A stretch of 13,360 nucleotides of DNA from an uncultured Flavobacterium sp. (GCA_946479395.1 CAMLFV010000067.1:1-13360); one strand, 5' to 3'; positions 1 through 8,421 are shown, numbered from the stretch's first letter. Notes: generated by a model from the sequence alone, not told the origin. Made by a program: numbers and translations.

Positions 1-28
1 GGGTGATGGATCCCGCACCCAACAACCT

Positions 29-889
29 TTAAAACGCTGTAAACTCATTTACATGCTCTCGGTACTGTGCCGGAGCCATACCAGCAGCAGTTTTAAAAAA
101 GCGTACGAAATTACTACTCTCTTCAAAATTTAATTCATACGCAATTTCTTTAATGCTTAATCCCGTATGTTTTAAGAGTACTTTCGCCTCATTTACACAA
201 GCCATGGCAATGAACTTCTTAGGGGTGATACCATATACTTCCTTACACAGTGTAGTAAGTAGATTTACAGGTACTCCCAACTTATCCGCATAAAACAAAA
301 CACCACGTTCTTTTTTGACATGGGTTTTTATTAATTGGGTGAATTTGGATAACATAGTACGCATCTGAGGAGACAATCTCCTGGTATTGAACTCTTCTAA
401 TTTTTCAATATTGAGCGACAGGGCAAATAACAATATGCGCTGTATGGTATTGTGCGCCATTAGTGTATTCACCTCATTAAATTCTTTTTCTCGAAGGTAT
501 TTTAAATGATCTAAATAGGAATTAACAAAATGTACATACTGGTTTTCTAAATTTAAAAGATTTAAAACCTCTGTATTGTTAAAAAAAGAACAGCGCTCTA
601 AAAAAATATGATCCGTATCGGTCATACAATAAAACTCATCTGTAAATTGAATATAATGCAATTCGTAAGGCTCGTTTGAAGTAAGGCGGAACATTTCGTT
701 CTTACCTAAAAATAAACAGTCGTTTACTTTTAACTTTTTAGAGAGATGCGTTAAAGATAACGTTACACTGCCGCTTTTAAGCCATACCATTTGGTACACG
801 TTTTTATATTGTGTAATATAGGTATCATTAGGTGTAAGATAACTAGCTACACCGGTTACATAACCATATTTGTTTATAAAGTCGATCAT
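29..889 (-). CDS. AraC-family transcriptional regulator (first of two paralogues)
   Basis: DNA-binding regulator of 286 residues. The N-terminal half (about 1-165) looks like a cupin-type sensor domain, and the C-terminal 100 residues carry two helix-turn-helix units (about 197-217 and 245-270). The second unit contains the typical AraC pattern IKEIAYELNF followed by FVRFFK and the terminal G-x-x-PxQYR. I start it at the ATG ending at 889 (MIDFINKYGY), because this lines up with the neighbour's MSHIIDFIDHYGF. An in-frame ATG at 928 would add 13 residues unrelated to those of the paralogue. It lies 108 bp downstream of the paralogue at 998-1882 and on the same strand as the fibre operon, so it may control that locus, but the ligand and targets are not visible in the sequence. 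The conserved GKNEMFRLT and PYELHYIQFT segments suggest both paralogues sense similar signals. Confidence 0.9.
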   Translation of the reverse strand: MIDFINKYGYVTGVASYLTPNDTYITQYKNVYQMVWLKSGSVTLSLTHLSKKLKVNDCLFLGKNEMFRLTSNEPYELHYIQFTDEFYCMTDTDHIFLERCSFFNNTEVLNLLNLENQYVHFVNSYLDHLKYLREKEFNEVNTLMAHNTIQRILLFALSLNIEKLEEFNTRRLSPQMRTMLSKFTQLIKTHVKKERGVLFYADKLGVPVNLLTTLCKEVYGITPKKFIAMACVNEAKVLLKHTGLSIKEIAYELNFEESSNFVRFFKTAAGMAPAQYREHVNEFTAF

Positions 890-925
890 ATTGTATATTC
901 TTTTATAGCGTGAATAGAAACAAAG

Positions 926-933
926 CAAAAATA
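926..933 (-). promoter_or_regulatory. possible -7 element upstream of the AraC gene
   Basis: The minus strand reads TATTTTTG, which fits the Bacteroidota -7 consensus TAnnTTTG. It lies 36 bp upstream of the chosen start at 889. No matching -33 TTG is seen at the right distance, and in AT-rich DNA the match could be chance. Confidence 0.25.
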
Positions 934-997
934 GTTATTACCTGTTATCTTGAAAATAATCTTAGTTAATTATTGTTTATATTTTACATACCTGTAA

Positions 998-1882
998 TCA
1001 ATTGGTCGTAGCAGGTAATACAACAAACTGTCCCACACCTTCCCTGTACTGGGCAGGCGACATTCCGGCACCTTTCTTAAAGAAATGAACAAAGGCACTG
1101 CTGTCTGCAAAATGCAGCGTTGCCGCCACTTCTTTTATGGAAAGCGGCGTGTGTTTTAAAAAAATTTTAGCTTCGTTAATGCAGGCAATGGATAAGAATT
1201 TTTTAGCGGTGATGCCATAAACTTTCTTACATAGATCCTTTAACAAAAACGAATCAACTTGTAATTGATCAGCATAAAACTGAACGCTGCGTTCGGTTGC
1301 AATATGTTTTTTAACTAACATATTAAAACGATAAATTTGATCCCGCAAAAAAGCGTCGAGATGGGTGGCGTTATAGCTCTCAAACTTCTGGATATCCATA
1401 GATAAGGCAAAGAGAAGGATGCGCTGTATAGTGTTTCGAGCCATCAAAAAGTTAAATTCGGTATAGGGTTGTCGACTAATTTGCTTTAACTGCACCAGAT
1501 AGCGCTGAACATACTGTACATAAAAATGCTCTATATGAAGAAGGTGTAAACTTTGGCTATTGTTAAAGATGGAACAATTCTCTAAAAAAACGCGGTCTTT
1601 TTTTGTTAAACAGTAAAAAGCTTCTGTGAATTGTATATAATGTAATTCGTAAGGCGCATCAGCGGTCAACCGAAACATTTCGTTCTTACCTAAAAAAAGA
1701 CAATCGTTAACAGTTAGTTCTTTACTTGTGCATGAAAGGGTAACCTTTACTTTTCCTTTCTTAAGCCAAATGACTTGATATACATTGCGGTATTGCGCTA
1801 TATAGCTGTCGTTACCAGTAAGGAAGGTAGCAACACCTGTTGCGAAACCGTAATGATCGATAAAATCAATGATATGAGACAT
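998..1882 (-). CDS. AraC-family transcriptional regulator (second paralogue)
   Basis: AraC-type regulator of 294 residues when started at the ATG ending at 1882 (MSHIIDFIDHYGF). The longer reading from 1960 adds 26 residues that do not match the paralogue. The N-terminal sensor-like half shares long runs with the gene at 29-889 (NDCLFLGKNEMFRLT, PYELHYIQFT, NTIQRILLFALS). The C-terminal half has the two helix-turn-helix units, with KKVYGITAKKFLS after the first and IKEVAATLHF, FVHFFKKGAGMSPAQYRE in the second. It is the first gene after the usher-like gene on the same strand, separated from it by the 226-bp element at 1990-2215. A role in fibre gene control is inferred from position only. The tandem pair probably arose by duplication. 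Confidence 0.9.
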   Translation of the reverse strand: MSHIIDFIDHYGFATGVATFLTGNDSYIAQYRNVYQVIWLKKGKVKVTLSCTSKELTVNDCLFLGKNEMFRLTADAPYELHYIQFTEAFYCLTKKDRVFLENCSIFNNSQSLHLLHIEHFYVQYVQRYLVQLKQISRQPYTEFNFLMARNTIQRILLFALSMDIQKFESYNATHLDAFLRDQIYRFNMLVKKHIATERSVQFYADQLQVDSFLLKDLCKKVYGITAKKFLSIACINEAKIFLKHTPLSIKEVAATLHFADSSAFVHFFKKGAGMSPAQYREGVGQFVVLPATTN

Positions 1883-1989
1883 GTATTTTTTGGTTACAAA
1901 TTGATAAGCAGGCATACGCAGCCTTTTATGAGCAATATACTCAATCGCACAAAAAAACAAAAATTTTAAAGTTTATTTATACGTTACAT

Positions 1990-2215
1990 ACCCGTAGTGC
2001 ATTATCTAATAAATTTTAATACAATGATATTCAGTGATTTATTTTTTTTACCACAGATGCACAGATATAATTTTATAGATTAAAGTTACTAATAATTAAA
2101 TTTTCACAGATTTTTGAATACTTCGCATTCAATAAGTTGCATAACTTTTCTGTTTTGCTTAGAATAATGCGTAAAGATCTGTGCATCTGTAGCAATTCTA
2201 TAATGCACTACGGGT
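1990..2215. mobile_element. 226-bp miniature inverted-repeat element, copy 1, with 7-bp target duplication
   Basis: The element has perfect 16-bp terminal inverted repeats (ACCCGTAGTGCATTAT at 1990-2005, its reverse complement at 2200-2215). It also has a perfect 14-bp inner inverted repeat (ACAGATGCACAGAT at 2053-2066, complement at 2177-2190). It is flanked by the direct repeat GTTACAT at 1983-1989 and 2216-2222, which looks like a target-site duplication. No coding region is apparent inside. A copy at 10789-11014 differs at one base only (2181). This is a non-autonomous element that must be moved by a transposase elsewhere. The ACCC ends and 7-bp duplication recall IS982-type elements, but that is a guess from memory. 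Lying after the usher-like gene, its folded transcript could also limit read-through into the AraC genes. Confidence 0.9.
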
Positions 2216-2234
2216 GTTACATTTATTTTTTTAC

Positions 2235-4934
2235 TTAAAATTTTACAGAATTAAACTTTTTCGTTTCTACCGTCCGACTTTTAATCAACACGTTAAAATC
2301 TGCTGCTACCGGCTCTTTCGAAGTACGAATGTGACGGCTAGCTTCTTTTATCTCCAGATAATCAGTAGTTTTCTGCGGGGTGATGCTCAATAAATATTGA
2401 TCTTCGGGTACAAATAAGGCGTAACGTCCTTCCGAATTGGTATAGGTTCTATATTCTTTTCCGACGGCATTGACAGCTTTTATGACAAAAAGCGTGGTGG
2501 CACGATCTACGTCGTAGGCTTCTGCAGCTGCTTCCCAATGAATAATTCCTTGAATGGCCGTGGTTTTGTTTAATACGATACTGTGACGAGTATCGCTAGT
2601 GATATACAATTTCTCTTCCGGAGCCATCCACGACTCATCGTTTGCTACACGAAAGGTACACTCGCCTGTAGGCACTTTGGTAAAGTGAACAAAACCTTCT
2701 AAATCACTGATAAATTCATAACCGTTGATTGAAAGCCGGCGGTTGGCAGCAGGCACCAGCTCACCAGCGCCTTCATTGTAAAATAATTGTACGGTGATGC
2801 GATGGTTTTTCTCATGTAATTTCAAAGGCGCTAGCTTTTTTACCATACCCACCTCTATCTGATAGGATTGATTGGTGAAATACAACATACTCTTGTTGTT
2901 GTAGTAACCTGCAAAGGCTTCCCATCCACCAGGTAATTCCCAATTAATACGACTGTTCCATTGCATTCCTGAATAAGAAGGAGTTTCGGTATAGTTGATA
3001 CCCCAATTCAACTTCATGCGTTTGCCAAAGAGCGAATGGTTACCGCTTACATTTAATCCCACCCCTTCATACACCTTTTGATCGGGGTTAGATAATAACG
3101 TTTCGTATATATTGTGGTAATTGTATTGATAATGGGCACTTAAACGAACGCCGCCATACTGTAAAAGAAGTTCGCTGCGAAACGTAAAGGGTTCCGTTCC
3201 CGCTGTGTCAAGCAAACGGCCTGCAGCTGTAACCGCCCCTACGGTCACACGATCGTCAAAAAATCGGTAATGAGCTTGTGCCTGAAAACGTGCAGCTTCC
3301 ATCTGCTGAGTGCGCTTAAAAGTAATAAAACCCTGATTATCAAACTGATAATAACCTCCTAAATGGTAGGTAGCACGGGGGGCTTGTACGCGATAGCTTA
3401 AAGATAACTGCTGATTTTGAGTAGTGATGCCAAAAAATTCTAATGCATTCACTGATTTGGGACGGTGGCGGTAATAGTTATAAGATAAATCGAACAGATG
3501 ATTTTGTACACGGTACGTAAGCTTTTGCTGAAATAACATCATACCACGGCGCATACCTGCGTAATGGGGACTACCCACTTGATGGGTACCCGACCAACTG
3601 AACTTTCCAACAGTATAATAACTATTTAAAGAAGCTAAAATACCAGGCTGTGCATCAGTTCCGGGAGCACTAAGCATACTGAGGCCCTGACTGTAATTTA
3701 CATTAAGGTTCTTTTTATGGGCAACTGTGTGGGTATGGTATAAGATATACTTATTCGCTCCACTCAAGCGGTCGGTGTCGAAATAAAAGGTCGAAGCGAT
3801 GGTCTGCGCTTTGTTTTCCGATAAATGTAACCAAAAAGAACTACCTCGAGAGGTATTAAGGGGATCTGTTAATGAAAATGATTTATCCAACCACCCTGCT
3901 TGTATCTTTAAACTGTCGTTGAAGGCATAACTGCCGCCAACACCCCGACCGTACGTAGATAATTCGCCCGACTGATAAAGAGATCCTACGCGAATACCAA
4001 CTTTGGGATCAGCGTATGTTAACGTGCTGTTCCGAAGATAGAAATCACCCGTGCGTCCCCAATATTCACTATGTGCATCAAGGCTTAAAGTTGCAGAATC
4101 ACTCAGGGCTACTTGTTGATTGATATGCATACGGTAAGTGAGCTCTTTGTTGTACGACATATATTGGGTAGATAGACCAATTGTTCCGCCAGGATGCAAC
4201 TGATCAAGTGCTTGATAACGGTGTTGGTTGCGAACAGAGGCTAAAATGACCTGCTCTGAACGAATGTAATCGTCGTTGTTATAGTACAAAGACACGACGG
4301 CGGATACGGGCGCAAGCTTACGCATGCGGGTGGTGATAGGATACGTAAGGTACAAAACTGTGTCAGTAGCTGCCTTTAAATGGAACTGTAAGCGCTGAGA
4401 ACGATTCTTTTGAAACTTTTCTGGCCAGCGCACGATACAATGTAAATCCTCATCTGTGGTGCCGCTATTTGATATGCGCACTTGAAAGAGAATTAGGCTG
4501 TCATTTGCGGTAAAGGGAATATTGCGACGGGGTATGGTCATAAGTACATGCCGCATTTGCGCAGGCAATACCACTAACTGTTTTTCTTGGATAGTGGTTC
4601 CTGCCTCAATTGTAGCTACTATCGCTATGGGATGAGAAGCATTGCCATGGTAGATCGCAGAAACGGGAAGATACATTTGGTTGCCTGCTGCGAGCTCCAC
4701 GGTTCTAGTGATAGGACCACTGAGCTGTAAAGTGGCGTTCAAACTCTTAAAATTCACGCGGATCCTTACCTCATGAGATGTGTTGTTCTGTAAATGAAAG
4801 GAGGTTTGCAGCACTTTGGAATGATCTAGATGAATGCTGTCTGTAGGAAATGCTCCGCTAATGCGTTCCGCCCCTTGTTGTCCAGTGGCAGTGATGTAAA
4901 AAAGCAAGAAAAAAAGGTGATAAAGTAACTTCAT
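2235..4934 (-). CDS. usher-like outer-membrane beta-barrel protein of a fibre assembly system
   Basis: Predicted outer-membrane assembly pore of 899 residues, in the size range of fimbrial ushers. The start is the ATG ending at 4934, which overlaps the previous stop as TAATG. The six bases before it only permit a TTG start. The first 18 residues form a signal peptide (MKLLYHLFFLLFYITATG). Then come beta-sandwich-like domains to about residue 235, a long region of alternating aromatic and polar strands (about 250-700) typical of a large barrel, and two C-terminal sandwich domains (about 710-785 and 795-885). The second holds a carboxypeptidase-regulatory-like TNSEGRYALFVPEDQY pattern. Around 313-339 the segment VGSLYQSGELSTYGRGVGG resembles the usher motif G-D-x-x-T-x-G-x-L...RGV. 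I see no plug domain after it. It ends the chaperone/subunit operon, which supports the usher role. It could instead be another barrel secretion protein. Confidence 0.65.
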   Translation of the reverse strand: MKLLYHLFFLLFYITATGQQGAERISGAFPTDSIHLDHSKVLQTSFHLQNNTSHEVRIRVNFKSLNATLQLSGPITRTVELAAGNQMYLPVSAIYHGNASHPIAIVATIEAGTTIQEKQLVVLPAQMRHVLMTIPRRNIPFTANDSLILFQVRISNSGTTDEDLHCIVRWPEKFQKNRSQRLQFHLKAATDTVLYLTYPITTRMRKLAPVSAVVSLYYNNDDYIRSEQVILASVRNQHRYQALDQLHPGGTIGLSTQYMSYNKELTYRMHINQQVALSDSATLSLDAHSEYWGRTGDFYLRNSTLTYADPKVGIRVGSLYQSGELSTYGRGVGGSYAFNDSLKIQAGWLDKSFSLTDPLNTSRGSSFWLHLSENKAQTIASTFYFDTDRLSGANKYILYHTHTVAHKKNLNVNYSQGLSMLSAPGTDAQPGILASLNSYYTVGKFSWSGTHQVGSPHYAGMRRGMMLFQQKLTYRVQNHLFDLSYNYYRHRPKSVNALEFFGITTQNQQLSLSYRVQAPRATYHLGGYYQFDNQGFITFKRTQQMEAARFQAQAHYRFFDDRVTVGAVTAAGRLLDTAGTEPFTFRSELLLQYGGVRLSAHYQYNYHNIYETLLSNPDQKVYEGVGLNVSGNHSLFGKRMKLNWGINYTETPSYSGMQWNSRINWELPGGWEAFAGYYNNKSMLYFTNQSYQIEVGMVKKLAPLKLHEKNHRITVQLFYNEGAGELVPAANRRLSINGYEFISDLEGFVHFTKVPTGECTFRVANDESWMAPEEKLYITSDTRHSIVLNKTTAIQGIIHWEAAAEAYDVDRATTLFVIKAVNAVGKEYRTYTNSEGRYALFVPEDQYLLSITPQKTTDYLEIKEASRHIRTSKEPVAADFNVLIKSRTVETKKFNSVKF

Positions 4935-5941
4935 TACCAAGGTATAATCACAAAATATACTAAGGTTTCATAATGTCCACGTGCATCAATAAGTTCTGAC
5001 TGGTTCGGGGCTACGCTAAGCGTGAGGTTATATACTATTTCATTGCTCCAGCCAGGAAACCTAGCCGCCACTTGATCGTACACTTTCAAAGGTAAAGGGG
5101 TAAGAATTTGTGGCGTACCACTTCCCCCCGACATCGAGTGTAAGGTTAAGTGGGCGTTTACTACCGAAACCGGGAGTATGTGTTCTGATTCTGAGGATTG
5201 CATAAATTCTTTTGAAGCTTTAAACAACAGTTCGTGCCCCTGATAAGAGCGAACTTTCAAAGCGGCCTGACGAGTGATACTTTGTCCGCTAACCAGATCT
5301 GTAGGGTTTCGGAATATGAACTGATAGCTGTCCGCAACACTTTCAACACTTACCAATTGGGTTCCGTGATTAAATTCATAATTAAGCTGAAAGCTTATTG
5401 GTGCGGTACACGTGGCTACATACCTAGGTACATTGCCCTGCATCTCATAAAGAGTAAAGATAAAGTTAGCCTGGTAAATATGGTTCGGCAAGGTTAATAA
5501 ATGGTTTCCCCCGTGTACACGGAAATTGAAATAAAAATCCCTGTTAAAACCATTGGTAATCGGAACATTGTCGCTTATAATAAGTGGCGTCTCTTGAAAT
5601 CTAGACAAAGGAATGGCACTTGAAGGGGGTGCAATAACACCTGTATTACCTGAATTAATAGACTGGCTATTAAATATCAAAGCACTTTGCTCTGCAGGAA
5701 CAGCATATCCGTTAGATAGATAATCTTGATCTAATTTTACTGTAACCATCCACTTATCTATAGATGAATTTCCGTAAAAGCGCAATGCAACCGTTACTTG
5801 TTTTAACTCGGTTTTACCACTCATCATTTCGGGATAGGTGTTAAATTGTAGCTGTCCTCCCCGATAGGCTTCAAACTGTATTTGCCCCACAACAGTAGCG
5901 CACATAAACAATAAAAAAATGGTAGTAATCAGTTGCTTCAT
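4934..5941 (-). CDS. two-domain secreted fibre subunit, possible tip adhesin
   Basis: Exported protein of 335 residues with a signal peptide (about 1-19, ending VVG before QIQFEAY). It is about twice the length of the other subunits. The C-terminal domain (about 200-335) carries the pattern seen in all of them: DLVSG at 215-219, then a YQGHELLFKAS strand, then YNLTLSV and a closing GHYETLVYFVIIPW. The N-terminal half repeats this more weakly (MMSGKTELKQ near 40, then FYFNFRV and IYQANFIFTLYE near 136-165). This suggests two subunit-like domains in tandem, as in the two-domain tip adhesins of chaperone-usher fibres, but the receptor-binding role is inference. The mature protein has one cysteine (178). 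Its start overlaps the chaperone stop by 4 nt (ATGA) and its stop overlaps the usher-like start, so the three are translationally coupled. Confidence 0.6.
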   Translation of the reverse strand: MKQLITTIFLLFMCATVVGQIQFEAYRGGQLQFNTYPEMMSGKTELKQVTVALRFYGNSSIDKWMVTVKLDQDYLSNGYAVPAEQSALIFNSQSINSGNTGVIAPPSSAIPLSRFQETPLIISDNVPITNGFNRDFYFNFRVHGGNHLLTLPNHIYQANFIFTLYEMQGNVPRYVATCTAPISFQLNYEFNHGTQLVSVESVADSYQFIFRNPTDLVSGQSITRQAALKVRSYQGHELLFKASKEFMQSSESEHILPVSVVNAHLTLHSMSGGSGTPQILTPLPLKVYDQVAARFPGWSNEIVYNLTLSVAPNQSELIDARGHYETLVYFVIIPW

Positions 5942-6729
5942 AGTTCAAAATCAAGTTCTGCCAGCTGCACGGTTTTGTTTTTCTCATAAGTCACCCGAGC
6001 TGTGATGGTATATTTTCCGGGAGCTAAATCAGCGGGAAGCTCAACGCGCGACTCACGACGATCGTTGGGTAAGGTATAAAACTCTTGCTCACCTAAAGGA
6101 ATAGTAGAGCCTGTACCATAACTAAATACCGACCACGCCACTTTTCCATCCGTCCATGTTGTACCGGTATTACTATAACTAAGGTGTATCCATTTGCGGT
6201 TTTGATCGTCGGTGGATGCGGTTAAATCGTTTACCGATAGTTCTCCCGAAGTCTCAGAGATCGCATGGTATACTTTCACGCCAATACGTACTGCAACTTT
6301 GATGGCAGCTCCGCGAGCATCTTGTGAATCACTGGGATTCAATTGCGTAAGAAAAATCATGGCAGTATGTACGGGACGGTTTCTTTCTTGTGGAGAGGGA
6401 ATAGCGAGGTTAACCTCGATTTCCTTAAAGGAATTACCTGGAATAACAACATGTGTACCGGGATTAATGCGAACCCAAGAAGCAGCCGATTCGGGCAAAC
6501 TGTTAAAGGCTGCAATTTCATTACCACCCGCAAAATCGTAACGCCAATCGTTGATGGATACTCCTACCTCTAACTCCCGATCGGTAGGGTTGATGATTCG
6601 TATCTTTTGTGGAACGGTATTGCCTTCGTTTCCAAAAAAGAACAATTTCCCCGGGGATACCGTCATACCCGCTTGCGCATTAACAAATAAAGAACATAAA
6701 AAAACAAGTACTAAAAATAGGCTTTTCAT
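5938..6729 (-). CDS. PapD-like periplasmic fimbrial chaperone
   Basis: Predicted periplasmic chaperone of 263 residues, near the usual 230-260, with a signal peptide (MKSLFLVLVFLCSLFVNAQA). Domain 1 (about 21-158) follows the chaperone pattern: MTVSPGKLFF strand, QKIRIINPTDRELEVGVSI with the conserved N-P/x after the second strand, W(V)RINPGTHVVIPGNSFKEIEV, and the closing VAVRIGVKVYHAI strand equivalent to the one preceding the domain hinge. Domain 2 (about 159-263) is a second sandwich (HLSYSNTGT, APGKYTITARVTYE). Chaperones of this family bind unfolded subunits by donating a strand and hand them to the usher. The mature form has no cysteine. It lies 4 nt after the 167-residue subunit gene and overlaps the two-domain subunit gene by 4 nt. 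Divergence from proteobacterial PapD is clear, so the subfamily is unassigned. Confidence 0.7.
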   Translation of the reverse strand: MKSLFLVLVFLCSLFVNAQAGMTVSPGKLFFFGNEGNTVPQKIRIINPTDRELEVGVSINDWRYDFAGGNEIAAFNSLPESAASWVRINPGTHVVIPGNSFKEIEVNLAIPSPQERNRPVHTAMIFLTQLNPSDSQDARGAAIKVAVRIGVKVYHAISETSGELSVNDLTASTDDQNRKWIHLSYSNTGTTWTDGKVAWSVFSYGTGSTIPLGEQEFYTLPNDRRESRVELPADLAPGKYTITARVTYEKNKTVQLAELDFEL

Positions 6730-6733
6730 AAAA

Positions 6734-7237
6734 CTAATTGGTGATTAATGTATACGTTACTATAGTTTGATAGGTGGTGAAGGTGCGGTTGAAAAAATAG
6801 TGCGTCTGATCCGCTGGTATACTATAGCTGACGTCAACGACATCTGTTAGCACTTTGTTAGGATTAGACAACAATAATTGTGAACGGGAATTAAGACGCA
6901 CTGTCTGCGTTTGGGAACTGTTTTGTGCCTTCACCTGAATGCTGCTTACTGGGATGCCTGTAACTGTATTATTGGATAACAGCTGCTCGGTCTGACTGCG
7001 GATCCAAATTTCGTAACTGCCTTTGCTGGTGATTTGAAGATGTCCCGAAAGCATTGGAGTACGAACACCTTCTATAAAATCAATCGGCCGGTCAAAATTT
7101 AAGGAAACACTTGGATCGGTAACCTGAAGCCCGTGTCCACCCTCAAAATAGAGCGACAGGTAAATTTTGGCTGAACCAATTTGACTATGGGCAGGTAAAC
7201 TAAAACTTATAATTAAAATGCACAATAAAAAACGCAT
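6734..7237 (-). CDS. small secreted fibre subunit (167 aa)
   Basis: Exported protein with a signal peptide (MRFLLCILIISFSLPAHS, cleavage probably before Q19). The mature part of about 149 residues shares the subunit pattern of this locus: VSLNFDRPIDFIEG (D53, F54, G57), then SKGSYEIWIRS, then VDVSYSIPADQT and a terminal TTYQTIVTYTLITN. The mature part has no cysteine, so no disulphide of the kind found in many proteobacterial pilins. No database family is recognised by eye. The arrangement suggests a minor pilin or adaptor. It starts 1 nt after the stop of the 173-residue subunit gene and is followed after 4 nt by the chaperone. Confidence 0.65.
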   Translation of the reverse strand: MRFLLCILIISFSLPAHSQIGSAKIYLSLYFEGGHGLQVTDPSVSLNFDRPIDFIEGVRTPMLSGHLQITSKGSYEIWIRSQTEQLLSNNTVTGIPVSSIQVKAQNSSQTQTVRLNSRSQLLLSNPNKVLTDVVDVSYSIPADQTHYFFNRTFTTYQTIVTYTLITN

Positions 7238-7238
7238 A

Positions 7239-7760
7239 TTATAACGACAAAATGGTGTACAAAATAACAGTGGAATAACTACCCGCAGTCTTATTTAACC
7301 ACTTGTCGCTGCTATTTAACCTATAATTCATTGAAAACGTACGTTTGATATCACCTATCTGCGAAATAATTAATTGGTGTTCTTGTTGCGACAAAACAAC
7401 TGAGTGGAACTGTAAACGTGAATCCACATTCCCTACATTACCAAAAGAAGGCGTAAGCTCTACTAATCCTATATCTATACGATCATTGTTGTTTTTTAAA
7501 TCATCTTGCGCCATCACACGTACCTCATATTTCATATTACTCATGATCTCCACGTGATCGGTTAACAAAGATTCCTTACCCTCAGTAAAATCCTGAATGT
7601 TGTTCATATAAAGAGAAATCTCCTGTTGACCTTCATTAATCCGTATCGACTGTATCGGCTGAATGCCAATCGTTAGCCTGGTAGAGGCTGTCTCCTGAGC
7701 AGAAAGGCTTCCAAAGAAAAGCGTCGATAGAATGATTCCCAGTATTTTAAATACCTTCAT
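7239..7760 (-). CDS. small secreted fibre subunit (173 aa)
   Basis: Exported protein with a signal peptide (about 1-21, ending SLSA before QETAST). It shows the shared subunit pattern: ISLYMNNIQDFTEG (D57, F58, G61), a following MKYEVRVMAQ strand, FSMNYRLNSSD, and a terminal AGSYSTVILYTILSL. The last segment resembles the G-x-Y-x-D-T-V-x-V-x-Y ending of SCPU/Csu-type archaic fimbrial subunits, but this is a resemblance seen by eye. It is the first gene after the 17-bp-stem hairpin at 7802-7837. I find no separate promoter in the 91-bp gap, so it is probably expressed by read-through from the upstream subunit gene. Confidence 0.65.
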   Translation of the reverse strand: MKVFKILGIILSTLFFGSLSAQETASTRLTIGIQPIQSIRINEGQQEISLYMNNIQDFTEGKESLLTDHVEIMSNMKYEVRVMAQDDLKNNNDRIDIGLVELTPSFGNVGNVDSRLQFHSVVLSQQEHQLIISQIGDIKRTFSMNYRLNSSDKWLNKTAGSYSTVILYTILSL

Positions 7761-7801
7761 AGTACATCATTTTGTCTTTCTTAAATATACAACAAAAAAT
7801 T

Positions 7802-7837
7802 GTAAAGAAAACATGATTTGAATCATGTTTTCTTTAC
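7802..7837 (-). terminator. perfect 17-bp hairpin after the major subunit gene, probable partial terminator
   Basis: The sequence GTAAAGAAAACATGATT (7802-7818) and its exact reverse complement (7821-7837) leave a 2-nt spacer. On the minus strand the hairpin is followed by a U-rich run. It lies 14 bp after the stop of the 7852-8421 gene and 42 bp before the next start. Because the downstream subunit, chaperone and usher-like genes show no promoter of their own, it may act as an attenuator, or stabilise the 3' end of the upstream message. Confidence 0.75.
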
Positions 7838-7851
7838 TTTTCCAAAATTTT

Positions 7852-8421
7852 CTAGTTTCCTGTAATAGTATACGTAATAACCGTTTCAAGGGTTTGACCT
7901 CCTGATGTTAAAAAAGCTTCAGTATTCGCTGCAGGTATATGATATTGTACATCAAACGCACTGTTCTTTTCACCTGACAAAGAGTTGAAAACAACACCGC
8001 CTGTTGTGGTTAAAGGGGTTGCGTTAACATTAGAACTTTCGCCTTTTCTAGAAACCAAGATATCTACATTGTTAACAAGCGGTGTACTGCCTGCGTCAGC
8101 AGCATTACTAGTAAAATGATCAGCACTTGCCGTAGCGGTAATCTTATAACCTTTTGACGCAAAAACCGTCATATTGGTCACGTTTGATTTTGCACCATTT
8201 AAGAAATCGTCTTGATTATTTAAGCTGATCGATGCAGTCTGGTCAATTACAATACTGTATAATTCAGCAACATTTACGGTAAGGGTAGTGCTACCTGAAC
8301 CAGAACCACTTCCAGCAGTTGGTGAAGCAGGAGTCCCTAGTGTAGTAAATGACTGTGCGGATACATTCATTGAAAAGAAGGCTGTTAGTGCCAAAGCTGA
8401 TAATCTTAAAATTGTTTTCAT
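7852..8421 (-). CDS. putative major fibre subunit (189 aa), copy 1
   Basis: Secreted protein with a signal peptide (1-22, cleaved probably after NVSA). A Gly/Ser-rich linker (GSGSGSGS near 37-44) follows, then a beta-rich domain without cysteines. The subunit motif is present: SISLNNQDDFLNG (D72, F73, G76), SKGYKITATAS, FDVQYHIPAANTEAF, and the closing QTLETVITYTITGN. It is nearly identical to the gene at 9501-10067; the first 333 nt are the same base for base, and all differences lie in the C-terminal part from residue 112. A consensus promoter stands upstream (8503-8532) and a strong hairpin stands downstream, both fitting a highly expressed major pilin. The polymer role is inferred from duplication, position and the chaperone/usher-like genes downstream. 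Confidence 0.65.
   Translation of the reverse strand: MKTILRLSALALTAFFSMNVSAQSFTTLGTPASPTAGSGSGSGSTTLTVNVAELYSIVIDQTASISLNNQDDFLNGAKSNVTNMTVFASKGYKITATASADHFTSNAADAGSTPLVNNVDILVSRKGESSNVNATPLTTTGGVVFNSLSGEKNSAFDVQYHIPAANTEAFLTSGGQTLETVITYTITGN

Noticed and set aside
1..16. GGGTG-x-TGGATCCCGC shared between the first bases and 13267-13282 (15 of 16)
   Set aside because: Perhaps a REP-type repeat, but too short and too close to the window edge to support an element.
5234..6748. Plus-strand frames within the chaperone and two-domain subunit genes
   Set aside because: They lie antisense inside clear coding genes with signal peptides and tight operon spacing.
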